64,000 nt of DNA from Planctomycetota bacterium (lineage in GTDB: Bacteria; Planctomycetota; Phycisphaerae; UBA1845; PWPN01), in NCBI GenBank assembly GCA_022711465.1, contig JAKLEZ010000001.1, forward strand, positions 62,001-126,000. Direction: 5' to 3'. Made by a program: the position numbers and the translations under genes. The notes under the pieces were generated by a model. That model did no database searches, was not told the DNA's origin, and saw nothing but the letters and a program-made list of their open reading frames with translations. Below, piece by piece: positions 1 to 8,614 of this stretch (position 1 is the first letter of the stretch; every line of letters starts with the position of its first letter).

Positions 1-188
1 TGGTGTCCGGCATTTCGTCAATCCTCGATCAGCACGGAGTCGTGATCAACAGTTTCGAGTTCTCTCACAGTCACGCCCGCAAGCGGTCGATGTTCCTCAT
101 CCGGGTCGGCAAGGACCTGCCCGCACCGGTTCTCGAGCAGCTCCGATCTCACGAGCACATCACCCGGGTGGCCAAGATCGTGATTTGA
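1..188 (+). CDS. C-terminal fragment of an ACT-domain protein, possibly D-3-phosphoglycerate dehydrogenase
   Basis: The gene runs in from the left edge; only about 62 residues are present, ending in TGA. The visible part has the pattern of an ACT domain: a GISSILDQHGVVINS segment (helix plus strand), then a strand rich in hydrophobics and a final VLEQLRSHEHITRVAKIVI helix-strand. Regulatory ACT domains of this type close SerA (3-phosphoglycerate dehydrogenase), where they bind serine, and several other amino-acid enzymes. SerA is the best guess because the ACT domain is the very end of the protein, but the catalytic part is outside the window. An in-frame GTG at position 3 is an artefact of truncation, not a start. 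Confidence 0.6.
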   Translation, partial: VSGISSILDQHGVVINSFEFSHSHARKRSMFLIRVGKDLPAPVLEQLRSHEHITRVAKIVI

Positions 189-859
189 GGGCGCGTTGCG
201 AAGAGCACTCAGTGATCATCGAGCTGCCATCAGCTATCGGTCCTCGGTCGGCTAGCTGGGGTGTCCACCTGATTGTCATTCACCTGCAGAGGTTATCCTT
301 GATTCCCTCTGTCATCGGGCGCAGAGACCGCCGATAGAATACCGATGGTCCAGGAAGGTCCGCTGCACCGCTCAGGATTACCCCCCAGCCAGCGTGATAA
401 CGGCCTATCGGGGGCCCGCAGGCCCGCGTGCATGGCGGTCGTCTTGACGGCCGGTTATCCAGGCTGAGCCGTTGGCCCGCACGCAACGGTCACACATGAC
501 CCTGCCAGAGCGGGATCTGCGTCAGGCGGGCCTAGTCTGATGACGGGAAACCATCGGCTCCTCCCGTGAGTTGACGTCGAGGAGCAAGTCTGGTATGACT
601 CATAACCTGGGAGGGGACATATTCCCCATCTTAAGTATCAGACCCCATTCTGGGGCCCACTTGCGATAGCAGTTAGCATGGGAAGTCTAGGAGGTTTGCA
701 CGTACGTCCCTTGTATTGTAGCCTCCCACTATGGAAGTATGGGAAACCTGAGTGACACAAGGGGTACCCATGATCCGTCCGAGAACCTACCCATCGCAAG
801 AAGGACCGTGGAAATGGGCTGCTTGCGAGCGCTCACGTAAAGGAAAGGTGCGTCCGCCG
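189..859. other. Long non-coding leader region upstream of the giant secreted protein
   Basis: About 670 bases without a convincing gene. It holds the promoter at 571-599 and then a predicted leader of roughly 250 bases before the ATG at 860. The leader contains two small hairpins: GGGGA/TCCCC at 613-627 and CCCC/GGGG at 643-655. Short open frames on both strands here have no family features and are not called. Confidence 0.5.
571..599 (+). promoter_or_regulatory. Sigma-70-like promoter for the giant PKD/Calx-beta protein
   Basis: TTGACG (571-576), a 17-base spacer, then TATGAC (594-599). Each hexamer matches the consensus at five of six positions. The start of transcription would be near 606, giving a leader of about 250 bases before the ATG at 860. 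Prediction from sequence only. Confidence 0.5.
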
Positions 860-3800
860 ATGTTGAGCATCTCCCTGAAACGCAATCTCCACCGTTGTGC
901 TGTCCGTACCCTCTTGGGCTGTCTTTGCCTAACCGCGTGCTTGGGACAGAGCTGCGGCATCCCCAATCCTGCTCCGCAGGACGATCAGGTCGCTGGTTTC
1001 CATCCGCAGAATCCAAGCACGCAGCCGAGCACGAATAGCACGTCTGGCAACACTACCATCAACCCGGCCAGTTCCACGCTCACCGCTGATGCGGGTCCGG
1101 ACCTCGTCGTAGATGAGAATAGCGCCGTCACACTGGACGGCTCGGCAAGCGTCGGCGTAAGCGGGACGCTGTACAGTTGGACGCAGACAACCGGCTCACC
1201 GCTCATGTGGCAGAAGATAGGCGAGGACACCATCGAGTTTACGGCCCCCGAAGTCACGCAGGATACCGAACTCGTTTTCGCGCTGACCCTAACCAGTGGT
1301 TCGACGTCCGTTTCCGATGTTGTGAAGGTACTCGTCAAGAACGTGACACCCATCGTTTCACCGATCATCACAGAACTCGCCGTGGTACCGGCCGCTGTGG
1401 AAGGTGACGCACCATTGAACGTGACTTACTCCCTCACTACAGTGGACGGTCAGGAACTACCCGAGGGAAAGTGCAGCTGGATCTTCGATGACAACTCCAC
1501 CAGCGAGGGCGATGAAGTGGCTCACACATTCCTCAAGCCCGGGATCTACGTTGTGTCCGCGTGCCTGTTCATCGGCCCGAGCCTGACCACCCAGGTCGGT
1601 TGCAGCCAAGGCACTGCGGTAGTTCGATACCCGGCTCCGAAGCTCAACGTTGTCACCGCATTGAACGGCGGGTCTGCCACCGTGACGATGACCTGCATAT
1701 CCCAGCCGGCCGCCGATCTCCAGATTCGGTACACACTGGACGGCTCAGTCCCGAGCAGGAGCTCATCGCTCTACATGGGCTCGTTCATCCTGAGCAAATC
1801 TGCGCAGGTCACCGCCAGGGTGTTTCCGGCCACGGCTGATGCGGATGAACGAATCGCCAGTCCTCTTGCGTCCGCCTCGGTGGTCGTGATCCCCCAGGTG
1901 GTGAACCCGCCCGTCGCGCCGCCTGCGACTCCCCCGGTTGCGCCGGGTCGACTCGCCGTCAGTCCGCCCGATGTGATCTCCTGCAGCGGTCCTGAGGGAG
2001 GCCCGTTTGGTCCAGCCGCCAACACCCAGGTCACCTACACACTCACGAATCCTGGCGGCACTGCAATCGAGTGGTCGGCCAGCACCAATGTTTCCTGGTT
2101 GACGATCTCGTCATCAAGCGGCTTCCTCGACCCTGGCGGGGCAATCCCCGCCCACGTGGCCATGTCGATCAACCAGGCAGAGGCAGGCAAACTCGTGGCG
2201 GGAAGTCATACCGGTGCAGTGACCTTTACGAACGTAACAAACGGAAACGGTAACGATACCCGGATGGCTTATGTCACCGTCAACGCGACTCCGACCGTAA
2301 CTGTGTCCATCGCGACTGGAACGGAAGGCGAAACGAAGGTGGGAACGGTGACGCGTACCGGCTCAACCGCCAGTGCCCTCACTGTCAACCTCAGCGTCAA
2401 CGCCGCGTATCAAGCCGACTTGACCGTGCCGGCAACCGTCACGATCCCAGCCGGCCAGGCCTCAGCGACATTTAACGCGGTGTGCGTGGACGACATTTCG
2501 GTCGAAGGCACAGAGATCGCGAGCGTCACCGCGACCGCCTCCGGCTACACCAGCGGCAGTGCCGCCATGGCCATCACCGACAACGATTTGGTTGCCCCTG
2601 CACTCACACTGGCGATTGCAGATGGAACGGAAGGCCAGACGAAAGCGGGAACGGTGACGCGTACCGGCTCAACCGCCAGTGCCCTCACTGTCAACCTCAG
2701 CGTCAACGCCGCGTATCAAGCCGACTTGACCGTGCCGGCAACCGTTACGATCCCGGCCGGCCAGGCCTCAGCGACATTCAACGCGGTGTGCGTGGACGAC
2801 ATTTCGGTCGAAGGCACGGAGACGGCCACCGTCATGGCAACCGTCGCTGGCTATTCGAGCGGCAGTGCCGCCGTGACCATCACCGACAACGACTCGGCGC
2901 CCAACCTGGCTCCGATAGTCAGCGCCGGCCCCAACAAGTACGTCGTCCTCCCGGCCAACAGTGTCACCCTATCCGGTGCCATGACCGACGACCGCACACC
3001 GAATCCTCCCGCGGCGCTAACCGCCACATGGTCAAAGGTCTCTGGCCCGGGCACGGTCAGCTTTGCCAACGCGAGCGCAGCGTCAACGTCCGCAAGCTTC
3101 AGCGCCGCTGGCACCTATGTGCTGCAATTGACCGGTAATGACGGTGTGCTGACGACCAGCAGCGCAATGACGGTCTTCGTCATCCCAGTGCTGACCATTC
3201 AAGCGTCCGCTACGAGTGGCGCCGCGCCGTTGGATGTGACTTTTGCGGCCCGGGAAGGTGCCGGCTTGGCAACAACCATTCCGACGGGCAGCACGTTGAC
3301 ATGGAGTTTCGGAGACGGCTCAGCGGCCGAGACCGGACCATTGACGACTCACGTGCAAAGAAACCACCGATACACCGTCGTTGGAACCCGCACCGTAGCC
3401 CTGAGCCTTAACCTGGCAGGCGGGCTGGGCACAGTCGCTCTTGGGACACTGGGAGTTGAGGTAACCAGTGGCAACAACCTCGTACCCCTAGCCAACGCCG
3501 GGCCCGACCAGAGCTTGAACGATGAGGACGACAGCGGCGCTGAGCAGGTCATGTTGACTGCAGCCGCTAGTTCCGATGCTGATGGACTGATCACCAGCTA
3601 CAAGTGGAGTAAAGGGGCGACAACGCTAGTCGAGAGTAGTTCGTCCGGGGCTGTCGTCACACTTGCCAAGGGCACCCACGTCGTCACCTTGACTGTGACC
3701 GACAATCAGGGTGCCAGCGCCAGCGACTCCGCCACGATCACTGTCAATGACGTCTTCGCGAGCAGCCTATCGCAATGGGGTATTACGTGGACCTTCGACA

Positions 3801-5059
3801 AGCGTTATCGGGTGGGCAAGTTCGTCAACGGCGATTGGTGGGTGAAGGGGCCGGTAACAGTCACAGCAATCGATCCGCCCTCGGTCACCGTGGGCGGACG
3901 CATCATGAACGGTTCGATGCTCGATCCGTCCGCCCTGAATGGAGCCACACAAGGATATGATTCGGCGATGTACCGCGAATATGGTCCTGCGTATTCACCG
4001 GCGCTTAACGTAGCTCTCGGCTTGTCGCCTGGCTCGCCACGAACGGTCCCGGCCAACTCCTCGCTTGTTTCCACCATCTCCGTGAATCCACTAGAATCGT
4101 CGCCCAATGCCCTTCAGAAGCAGGTTCTGCTGTCGGCATCTGTCCTGACCGTTACGACAGGGCTCGTCGGAGATGGGAGCTTCCGGCCACCATATTCGGG
4201 TTCCGATAAGAGTATCCGTTTCACCCGAGCCCAGCTCGATTATTCGCGCTTCGCAAATCTCGCCCCGGTGTCGGGCACACCAGATCCAGATGGTGTCCGC
4301 TCTGCCGCGTTTCAGCGAGTGTGCCTCGACCACGTGCCGAATTGGATGGGGGCCGACTACAGCCATCACCGAAGTGGAGTCCCCGGCTACGGTCGGGAGT
4401 TTTCATCTGCGGTCGGAACGGGATACCTCTTGCTGAACCTCAATGTCGCTCCGGAGAAGAAGGAGCGTCTCCTCATCGATATGGTACAAGCTGGTATCGA
4501 CCTGTATGGTGTTCTCGTCAACGGAGGTCAGGACAATTGGGTCGGTCAGGGCGGAGAGGCGTCGGGGCGATTCCCGTTGATCCTACTGGCTGGGGTAGTA
4601 CTACATGATGCCGCAATGACCAACGTGGGACAGCTGGCGACGGTCAACGGCGGCCCGTACCGGTTCGGCGAACTCGAGCAGACGTTCTACGTCACTCAGG
4701 TAGATATCGATCGCCTTCACAATTCGTATGGTTCCCCTCAGGACGATCACGGGGTACCTTTTGTTCAGTACACCCAGGCTGACCTTGGCATGCCCGAGTG
4801 GGGAATCACTCACGTCGTTTATCCGAATACTGATAACAAGAGCTGGGACGCAAGCTACCGCCGATGCTGCACGGCCAACTCTTGGGCGGGGTATATCCTC
4901 GGATCTCGGATAATGGGCATTCGTGGGCTATGGCGCCATGATGCCATCTTCGACTACCAGGATCGCTACATGACTACTGAGACAGTCCACGAATGGACGA
5001 GATCGTGGGACCGCCCCTTCACCGAGAACATGTGGGACACCTACCGGGGCGCTTACTGA
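860..5059 (+). CDS. Giant secreted multidomain protein with PKD/Ig-like, Calx-beta and an unknown C-terminal domain
   Basis: A 1399-residue exported protein. The ATG at 860 is preferred over the in-frame start at 752 because it follows AGGAAAGG and begins a basic/hydrophobic signal with an LTAC lipobox (Cys27), so it may be a lipoprotein. Rough order: Ser/Thr linker; Ig/PKD-like domains (about 70-260); chitobiase C-terminal-like domain with YTLDGSVPS (about 260-343); BACON-like domain with NVSWLTISSSSG (about 363-473); two almost identical Calx-beta domains (478-678); three more PKD-like domains (682-963); then about 430 residues starting SQWGITWTFDK that I do not recognise. That last part is Trp/His-rich and could be enzymatic. 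The Ig-like chain suggests binding of polysaccharide or cell surface. The gene converges on the distal end of the EPS operon with a 13-base gap. Confidence 0.8.
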   Translation: MLSISLKRNLHRCAVRTLLGCLCLTACLGQSCGIPNPAPQDDQVAGFHPQNPSTQPSTNSTSGNTTINPASSTLTADAGPDLVVDENSAVTLDGSASVGVSGTLYSWTQTTGSPLMWQKIGEDTIEFTAPEVTQDTELVFALTLTSGSTSVSDVVKVLVKNVTPIVSPIITELAVVPAAVEGDAPLNVTYSLTTVDGQELPEGKCSWIFDDNSTSEGDEVAHTFLKPGIYVVSACLFIGPSLTTQVGCSQGTAVVRYPAPKLNVVTALNGGSATVTMTCISQPAADLQIRYTLDGSVPSRSSSLYMGSFILSKSAQVTARVFPATADADERIASPLASASVVVIPQVVNPPVAPPATPPVAPGRLAVSPPDVISCSGPEGGPFGPAANTQVTYTLTNPGGTAIEWSASTNVSWLTISSSSGFLDPGGAIPAHVAMSINQAEAGKLVAGSHTGAVTFTNVTNGNGNDTRMAYVTVNATPTVTVSIATGTEGETKVGTVTRTGSTASALTVNLSVNAAYQADLTVPATVTIPAGQASATFNAVCVDDISVEGTEIASVTATASGYTSGSAAMAITDNDLVAPALTLAIADGTEGQTKAGTVTRTGSTASALTVNLSVNAAYQADLTVPATVTIPAGQASATFNAVCVDDISVEGTETATVMATVAGYSSGSAAVTITDNDSAPNLAPIVSAGPNKYVVLPANSVTLSGAMTDDRTPNPPAALTATWSKVSGPGTVSFANASAASTSASFSAAGTYVLQLTGNDGVLTTSSAMTVFVIPVLTIQASATSGAAPLDVTFAAREGAGLATTIPTGSTLTWSFGDGSAAETGPLTTHVQRNHRYTVVGTRTVALSLNLAGGLGTVALGTLGVEVTSGNNLVPLANAGPDQSLNDEDDSGAEQVMLTAAASSDADGLITSYKWSKGATTLVESSSSGAVVTLAKGTHVVTLTVTDNQGASASDSATITVNDVFASSLSQWGITWTFDKRYRVGKFVNGDWWVKGPVTVTAIDPPSVTVGGRIMNGSMLDPSALNGATQGYDSAMYREYGPAYSPALNVALGLSPGSPRTVPANSSLVSTISVNPLESSPNALQKQVLLSASVLTVTTGLVGDGSFRPPYSGSDKSIRFTRAQLDYSRFANLAPVSGTPDPDGVRSAAFQRVCLDHVPNWMGADYSHHRSGVPGYGREFSSAVGTGYLLLNLNVAPEKKERLLIDMVQAGIDLYGVLVNGGQDNWVGQGGEASGRFPLILLAGVVLHDAAMTNVGQLATVNGGPYRFGELEQTFYVTQVDIDRLHNSYGSPQDDHGVPFVQYTQADLGMPEWGITHVVYPNTDNKSWDASYRRCCTANSWAGYILGSRIMGIRGLWRHDAIFDYQDRYMTTETVHEWTRSWDRPFTENMWDTYRGAY
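2309..2515 (+). repeat. Calx-beta coding repeat, copy 1
   Basis: First of two near-identical copies about 207 bases long, offset by exactly 306 bases (102 codons). Blocks such as GTGACGCGTACCGGCTCAAC are identical in both. The low divergence at DNA level points to a recent in-frame tandem duplication of one domain. Confidence 0.9.
2615..2821 (+). repeat. Calx-beta coding repeat, copy 2
   Basis: Second copy of the duplicated Calx-beta unit. It differs from copy 1 by only a few bases over most of its length, for example ACCGTTACGATCCCGG against ACCGTCACGATCCCAG. Divergence rises sharply after the shared EGTE motif, marking the edge of the homogenised segment. Confidence 0.9.
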
Positions 5060-5072
5060 TCACGACGAGCGT

Positions 5073-5777
5073 TCACGAAGCAGGGGATTGTCCCGAAAGT
5101 GAAGTCTGCAGCTGCACGAAACCACCGACCACGATCCAGGACTTGGTAACGCCTAGAAAACGCTCCGGCAGAATCGTACTGTTCGGGAACAACCTCCTCA
5201 GCTCGCGATAGGTGAGTAAGCGAATCTCTGCGACCATGCGCTGCGCCACGATGGCGTCAGGGCACGGACCGCGCCAACCGCAGCGGAAACGGCGAAGCAC
5301 AGCCACCCGCAGCGACTGGGGCATCCACTGCCACCCAGGGACATGGAAATGCGGTTCGATCGGAAACCAGTAATTTGGCGTCTGGACCCAGTGAGCTACG
5401 GCAACGCGCTGTATTTCTTCGGCCATGCTCGCCTGCTTGGAAGGCGTAGCAAGATGCTCGATAACGGAGTTGCTGAAGGCAACATCAAAAGAGTGATCCC
5501 CAAAGGCCGACAGGTGCGTGGCGTCTCCGATGACGGGCATGATGTTGCCGGCTCTCTGCTTCTCGGCTTCCAGATTGAGCGTGGTCACCTGGTAGTCGGT
5601 GTTCCCGGCACAACCCCTCAATTCCCAGAATCTTGAGGTGCCCCCAACATCAATGATCCTCACCGGCCTGGGAAGGGCAGAGATCAACCGCTGAAAGAGG
5701 CGAAATCGCCTATCGCGGAACCTGTTCGCCATCGAGTGGCTACTGCCAGAATCCGCCAGGCGACGGAGGGCGGGCAT
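5073..5777 (-). CDS. Class I SAM-dependent methyltransferase, last gene of the EPS operon
   Basis: About 234 residues. The start at 5777 is chosen because GGAGG lies 8 bases upstream and the preceding gene stops 2 bases before; the longer frame up to 5831 would overlap that gene. Class I methyltransferase features: motif I RIIDVGGTSRF (SAM binding), an acidic residue in the next strand (NLEAE), GDATHL, and the post-motif SFDVAFSNSVIEHL typical of methyltransferase type 11 proteins. It probably methylates a sugar or lipid intermediate of the polysaccharide, as similar proteins in EPS clusters are thought to do; the substrate cannot be read from sequence. It ends 13 bases from the convergent giant gene, and no clear terminator is seen. 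Confidence 0.75.
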   Translation of the reverse strand: MPALRRLADSGSSHSMANRFRDRRFRLFQRLISALPRPVRIIDVGGTSRFWELRGCAGNTDYQVTTLNLEAEKQRAGNIMPVIGDATHLSAFGDHSFDVAFSNSVIEHLATPSKQASMAEEIQRVAVAHWVQTPNYWFPIEPHFHVPGWQWMPQSLRVAVLRRFRCGWRGPCPDAIVAQRMVAEIRLLTYRELRRLFPNSTILPERFLGVTKSWIVVGGFVQLQTSLSGQSPAS

Positions 5778-5778
5778 C

Positions 5779-6639
5779 TCATGTTCCTCCAGCCCTGAAC
5801 CGATCTCTGCTATCGTCCCGAACCCAGACAACAGCTTGCCGGTTGGCCAGTTGTCTTGAGGCTTTCCAGCGCACCAACAGGTTCACCCCAACATACCAAG
5901 GCAGACAGACGAGCAACGAGGGATGGTGTACAAGAAACGCAAGCGTCTCACTGGCAGTCTTCGGGTCTGCGCAGTTATTGACACCTGCAACCTGCGCAAG
6001 CTGATACCCGCCAAGCCGGCTGCGGACCTTGATCTGGATCAGATTCGGCAGAGTGCCTGGCGGATCAACCCACGAGACCGCCTCCGCCACCCGAACGCGC
6101 TCATGCGGGTGGAACGTGAAACGCACGAACGCATCGTCTGCGATGATGTCTGGGAATCTGCCAAATCTCTTTCGTCCCGTTTCTGAGAGCGCGTAAACAC
6201 CCGTACCCACCTGACCGTATTTGACATTGTACGGCAGCCTTGTCCAGAATTGATAGAATGCCCGCACCGGCCAAGTCGTCTGGGACAAGTCCATGCGCAA
6301 CGCCGGCGTCGCAAACAGGGCGGGACCACGCTCCAGGATATCAGCCATGCGGCGTACTGACTCCACGTCCAGCACCACATCGGCATCCACGTAGAAACGC
6401 GGAAATCCGCCTGCCACCTCATCCGCCGCGTTGAGTGCGGCAACCTTGGAGGCCCGGCCCACCTCAATCACATGAACCGGTGGACCGAAGCTGCGGGCGA
6501 TCTCGGCCGTGCGATCCGTACAGCCGTTGCAGGCTACAATAACCTCCACTTCGTCGGCAGCCGCGCCCGTGACCAAGGCCCGCAGGCACCGGGCAATGAC
6601 CGTCTCTTCATTGTGTGCCGGAACAACGATCGAGATCAT
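5779..6639 (-). CDS. Family 2 glycosyltransferase
   Basis: 286 residues with the GT-A fold signature of family 2: N-terminal MISIVVPAHNEETVIARCL, then EVIVACNGCTDRTAEIA, and a DXD-type metal/nucleotide site in FYVDADVVLD. A hydrophobic stretch near the C-terminus (HHPSLLVCLPWYVGVNLLV) suggests membrane association. It would add a sugar to the lipid-linked repeat unit on the cytoplasmic face. The ATG overlaps the stop of the WecG-type gene by four bases (ATGA), so the two are translationally coupled. Donor and acceptor cannot be inferred. Confidence 0.85.
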   Translation of the reverse strand: MISIVVPAHNEETVIARCLRALVTGAAADEVEVIVACNGCTDRTAEIARSFGPPVHVIEVGRASKVAALNAADEVAGGFPRFYVDADVVLDVESVRRMADILERGPALFATPALRMDLSQTTWPVRAFYQFWTRLPYNVKYGQVGTGVYALSETGRKRFGRFPDIIADDAFVRFTFHPHERVRVAEAVSWVDPPGTLPNLIQIKVRSRLGGYQLAQVAGVNNCADPKTASETLAFLVHHPSLLVCLPWYVGVNLLVRWKASRQLANRQAVVWVRDDSRDRFRAGGT

Positions 6640-7445
6640 TTGGGAAGCCCTTCATCCGGTACCGCCTTGCCGTGCGGCAACCCCTCGGAGATCTTCAAGA
6701 AACGCCGCACCAGGGCACATGCAACAAGCCACGCGAAGACCAGATTGGTCACAAGATATCGTCGCCAAAGGCGCGACGGCTCTTGCAGGACACGATAGAA
6801 CCACTCCAGGCCAACAAGTTGCCACAGAACTGGCGCCCGCTTCGTCTTGCCAGCAAGAACATCAAAGGACCCACCGACACCGTGGCAGACCGGAACACCC
6901 ATCCGTCTCCCGTAGTTTGCCAAGAACAGCTCCTTCTTGGGTGGTGACATACCCACAAAGAGCAGGTCCGGTTGAGCATTCCTGATCGTCGTCGCCACCG
7001 ACTCGGCCTCGTCTTCGTCGAAGTACCCATTCCGACAGCCCGCCACCATCACTCCTGGATACCTAACCTGCACCGCTCTGACGAGGTTCTCAAGCACTTC
7101 CTGTCGGGCACCCAGGAAGTACACTGACCAGCCCTCCCTATCGGCGACACCCAGTAGACTCTCAAACAGATCGATGCCAGCAACACGCTCCGGCAAGGAC
7201 TGGCCCAGCAAGCGCGATGCCCAGACCACGGCCATCCCGTCTGCCAGAACCAGGTCGGAGCTGCACACCGACTCACGCAGCAGGACATCCCTTCTCATGT
7301 TGACAATCTTCGCTGCATTCACAACACCAATCATCATAGGTGCTTGGGTTTCAACAGCATGACTGCACAGCGCCAGCACCTCCTCCAGCATGGCAGCGTG
7401 GACCCGGACTCCCAGGATCGACCTGATCGGCAGCGATGACACCAT
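6636..7445 (-). CDS. WecG/TagA/CpsF family glycosyltransferase (GT26)
   Basis: 269 residues. The start at 7445 fits better than the TTG at 7466: it has GGGAGGG 9 bases upstream and overlaps the previous stop as TAATG. Family hallmarks in order: SILGVRVHA, VVNAAKIV, LADGMAVVWASRLLG, ERVAGIDLFESLL, VYFLGARQE, PDLLFVGMSPPKKE, VGGSFDVLAGKTKRAP and the C-terminal WFYRVLQEPSRLWRRYL. Characterised members (WecG, TagA) transfer ManNAc-type sugars to a polyprenyl-diphosphate-linked primer. The last 35 residues include a hydrophobic segment. It probably performs an early step of repeat-unit assembly. Confidence 0.9.
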   Translation of the reverse strand: MVSSLPIRSILGVRVHAAMLEEVLALCSHAVETQAPMMIGVVNAAKIVNMRRDVLLRESVCSSDLVLADGMAVVWASRLLGQSLPERVAGIDLFESLLGVADREGWSVYFLGARQEVLENLVRAVQVRYPGVMVAGCRNGYFDEDEAESVATTIRNAQPDLLFVGMSPPKKELFLANYGRRMGVPVCHGVGGSFDVLAGKTKRAPVLWQLVGLEWFYRVLQEPSRLWRRYLVTNLVFAWLVACALVRRFLKISEGLPHGKAVPDEGLPK

Positions 7446-8614
7446 TACTCGCGCCCTCCCAACCAAGCCTCAAGAATCCACCCCAGATGATACGGTCGAT
7501 CCTCGTAGTCGACGGCTCCCGGAGGCCAACAAGCAGCCAAACGGTCTGTTCGAACTCGTGGTAACCAACGTGAGACTCCGGCTCGGAGCCTGCGCACCAT
7601 CCGAGGCAGGCCCTTCCTTCTCACGCTCCTCCATATCAGATCATGATGATCATCGATCAGTTCCTGTCTGGTCTCCGGATGCTCGCCCATCCAATCCAAA
7701 CCTCGTGCAATCGAAGTCGTGAAGTCTGGACCCCCGGCTTCCATAAGATCGAACAGGGCCATGGGGGCCATGGCATCCTGGTGTACGGTGTACACGGGGT
7801 ACTCCTCGATGACGCTTCCTGTCCTGGTGTCATAGTGCCACCACCACTGTCCTGCCGAGCCCTGCAACTGGCATATGCGTGTCGCACACCTGGCAGCGAC
7901 TGCCAGCGCCTCCTTGTCACCGAACACTCGATGATAGCGAGCCAAGGCCTGGATTGGGTAGACCTGGTCCGCAAAGCAGGCGACGTGCGACCGCCACCAG
8001 GCTGAAATCGAATCGGCCGTGTAATGCGCAAACACTCCCGCACGCAGCGAGAAGCACGCGTTGAGCCGATCCCGCGCTCGCCGGGCCTCGATCCGTAGGT
8101 CAATGGTACTCTGGACTGCCGACAAGGCAATCAGGATCCAGGCGGCTGTTACCGTCTGCGTCGGGCAGCTGTCGGCGTTGCGCACTCTCAAGAGCTCGAC
8201 CATCCTAGTCACTCCGGGATGTCCGCAATTAACGGCAGCCCAAGTTACCAACGCAGCATCACCGAGATCCGTGTCTGCGGTCTGCCGCTCGATGAGTTGA
8301 CCGCACACTTCCTGTGCGGATTCCCCGCCGAAGATTGACCGCTGCAAGTCAGGTGTGGCATGCGAAGCGCCGATCACAGCGATGGCGCCATAGCGATCGC
8401 TGACCCCGACAAGCGAGCACCGGAAGTCACCCCCTACACGCCTTGAAAAACCAAACTGCCCATGCTTGTCATAGCGCATCAGCGGCAGCCCCCTCACTGC
8501 TACTCCCAGAAGGCGGCGTAACAGCCTGTCTCTCGCCAACCTGCTGCCACATACTCGAGAGATACGTAGGCTAGATAGCTCTGACACGACTGCCTGGTGG
8601 TGAACCGCTCCCAT
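7445..8614 (-). CDS. Unknown EPS-cluster protein, possible alpha/alpha-toroid fold
   Basis: 389 residues. The ATG at 8614 is favoured because GAAGGAGA sits 7 bases upstream, although the gene then overlaps the preceding glycosyltransferase by 44 bases. No family I can name with confidence. Regularly spaced helical segments and aromatic motifs (GQWWWHYD, EYPVYTVHQDAMAPMALFDL, EDRPYHLGWILEAWLG) resemble helical toroid proteins acting on polysaccharides or prenyl substrates. No signal peptide is evident, so it is probably cytoplasmic. The stop shares an A with the next start, implying coupled translation and a role in the same pathway. A lyase, epimerase or modifying enzyme is possible but unproven. 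Confidence 0.65.
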   Translation of the reverse strand: MGAVHHQAVVSELSSLRISRVCGSRLARDRLLRRLLGVAVRGLPLMRYDKHGQFGFSRRVGGDFRCSLVGVSDRYGAIAVIGASHATPDLQRSIFGGESAQEVCGQLIERQTADTDLGDAALVTWAAVNCGHPGVTRMVELLRVRNADSCPTQTVTAAWILIALSAVQSTIDLRIEARRARDRLNACFSLRAGVFAHYTADSISAWWRSHVACFADQVYPIQALARYHRVFGDKEALAVAARCATRICQLQGSAGQWWWHYDTRTGSVIEEYPVYTVHQDAMAPMALFDLMEAGGPDFTTSIARGLDWMGEHPETRQELIDDHHDLIWRSVRRKGLPRMVRRLRAGVSRWLPRVRTDRLAACWPPGAVDYEDRPYHLGWILEAWLGGRE

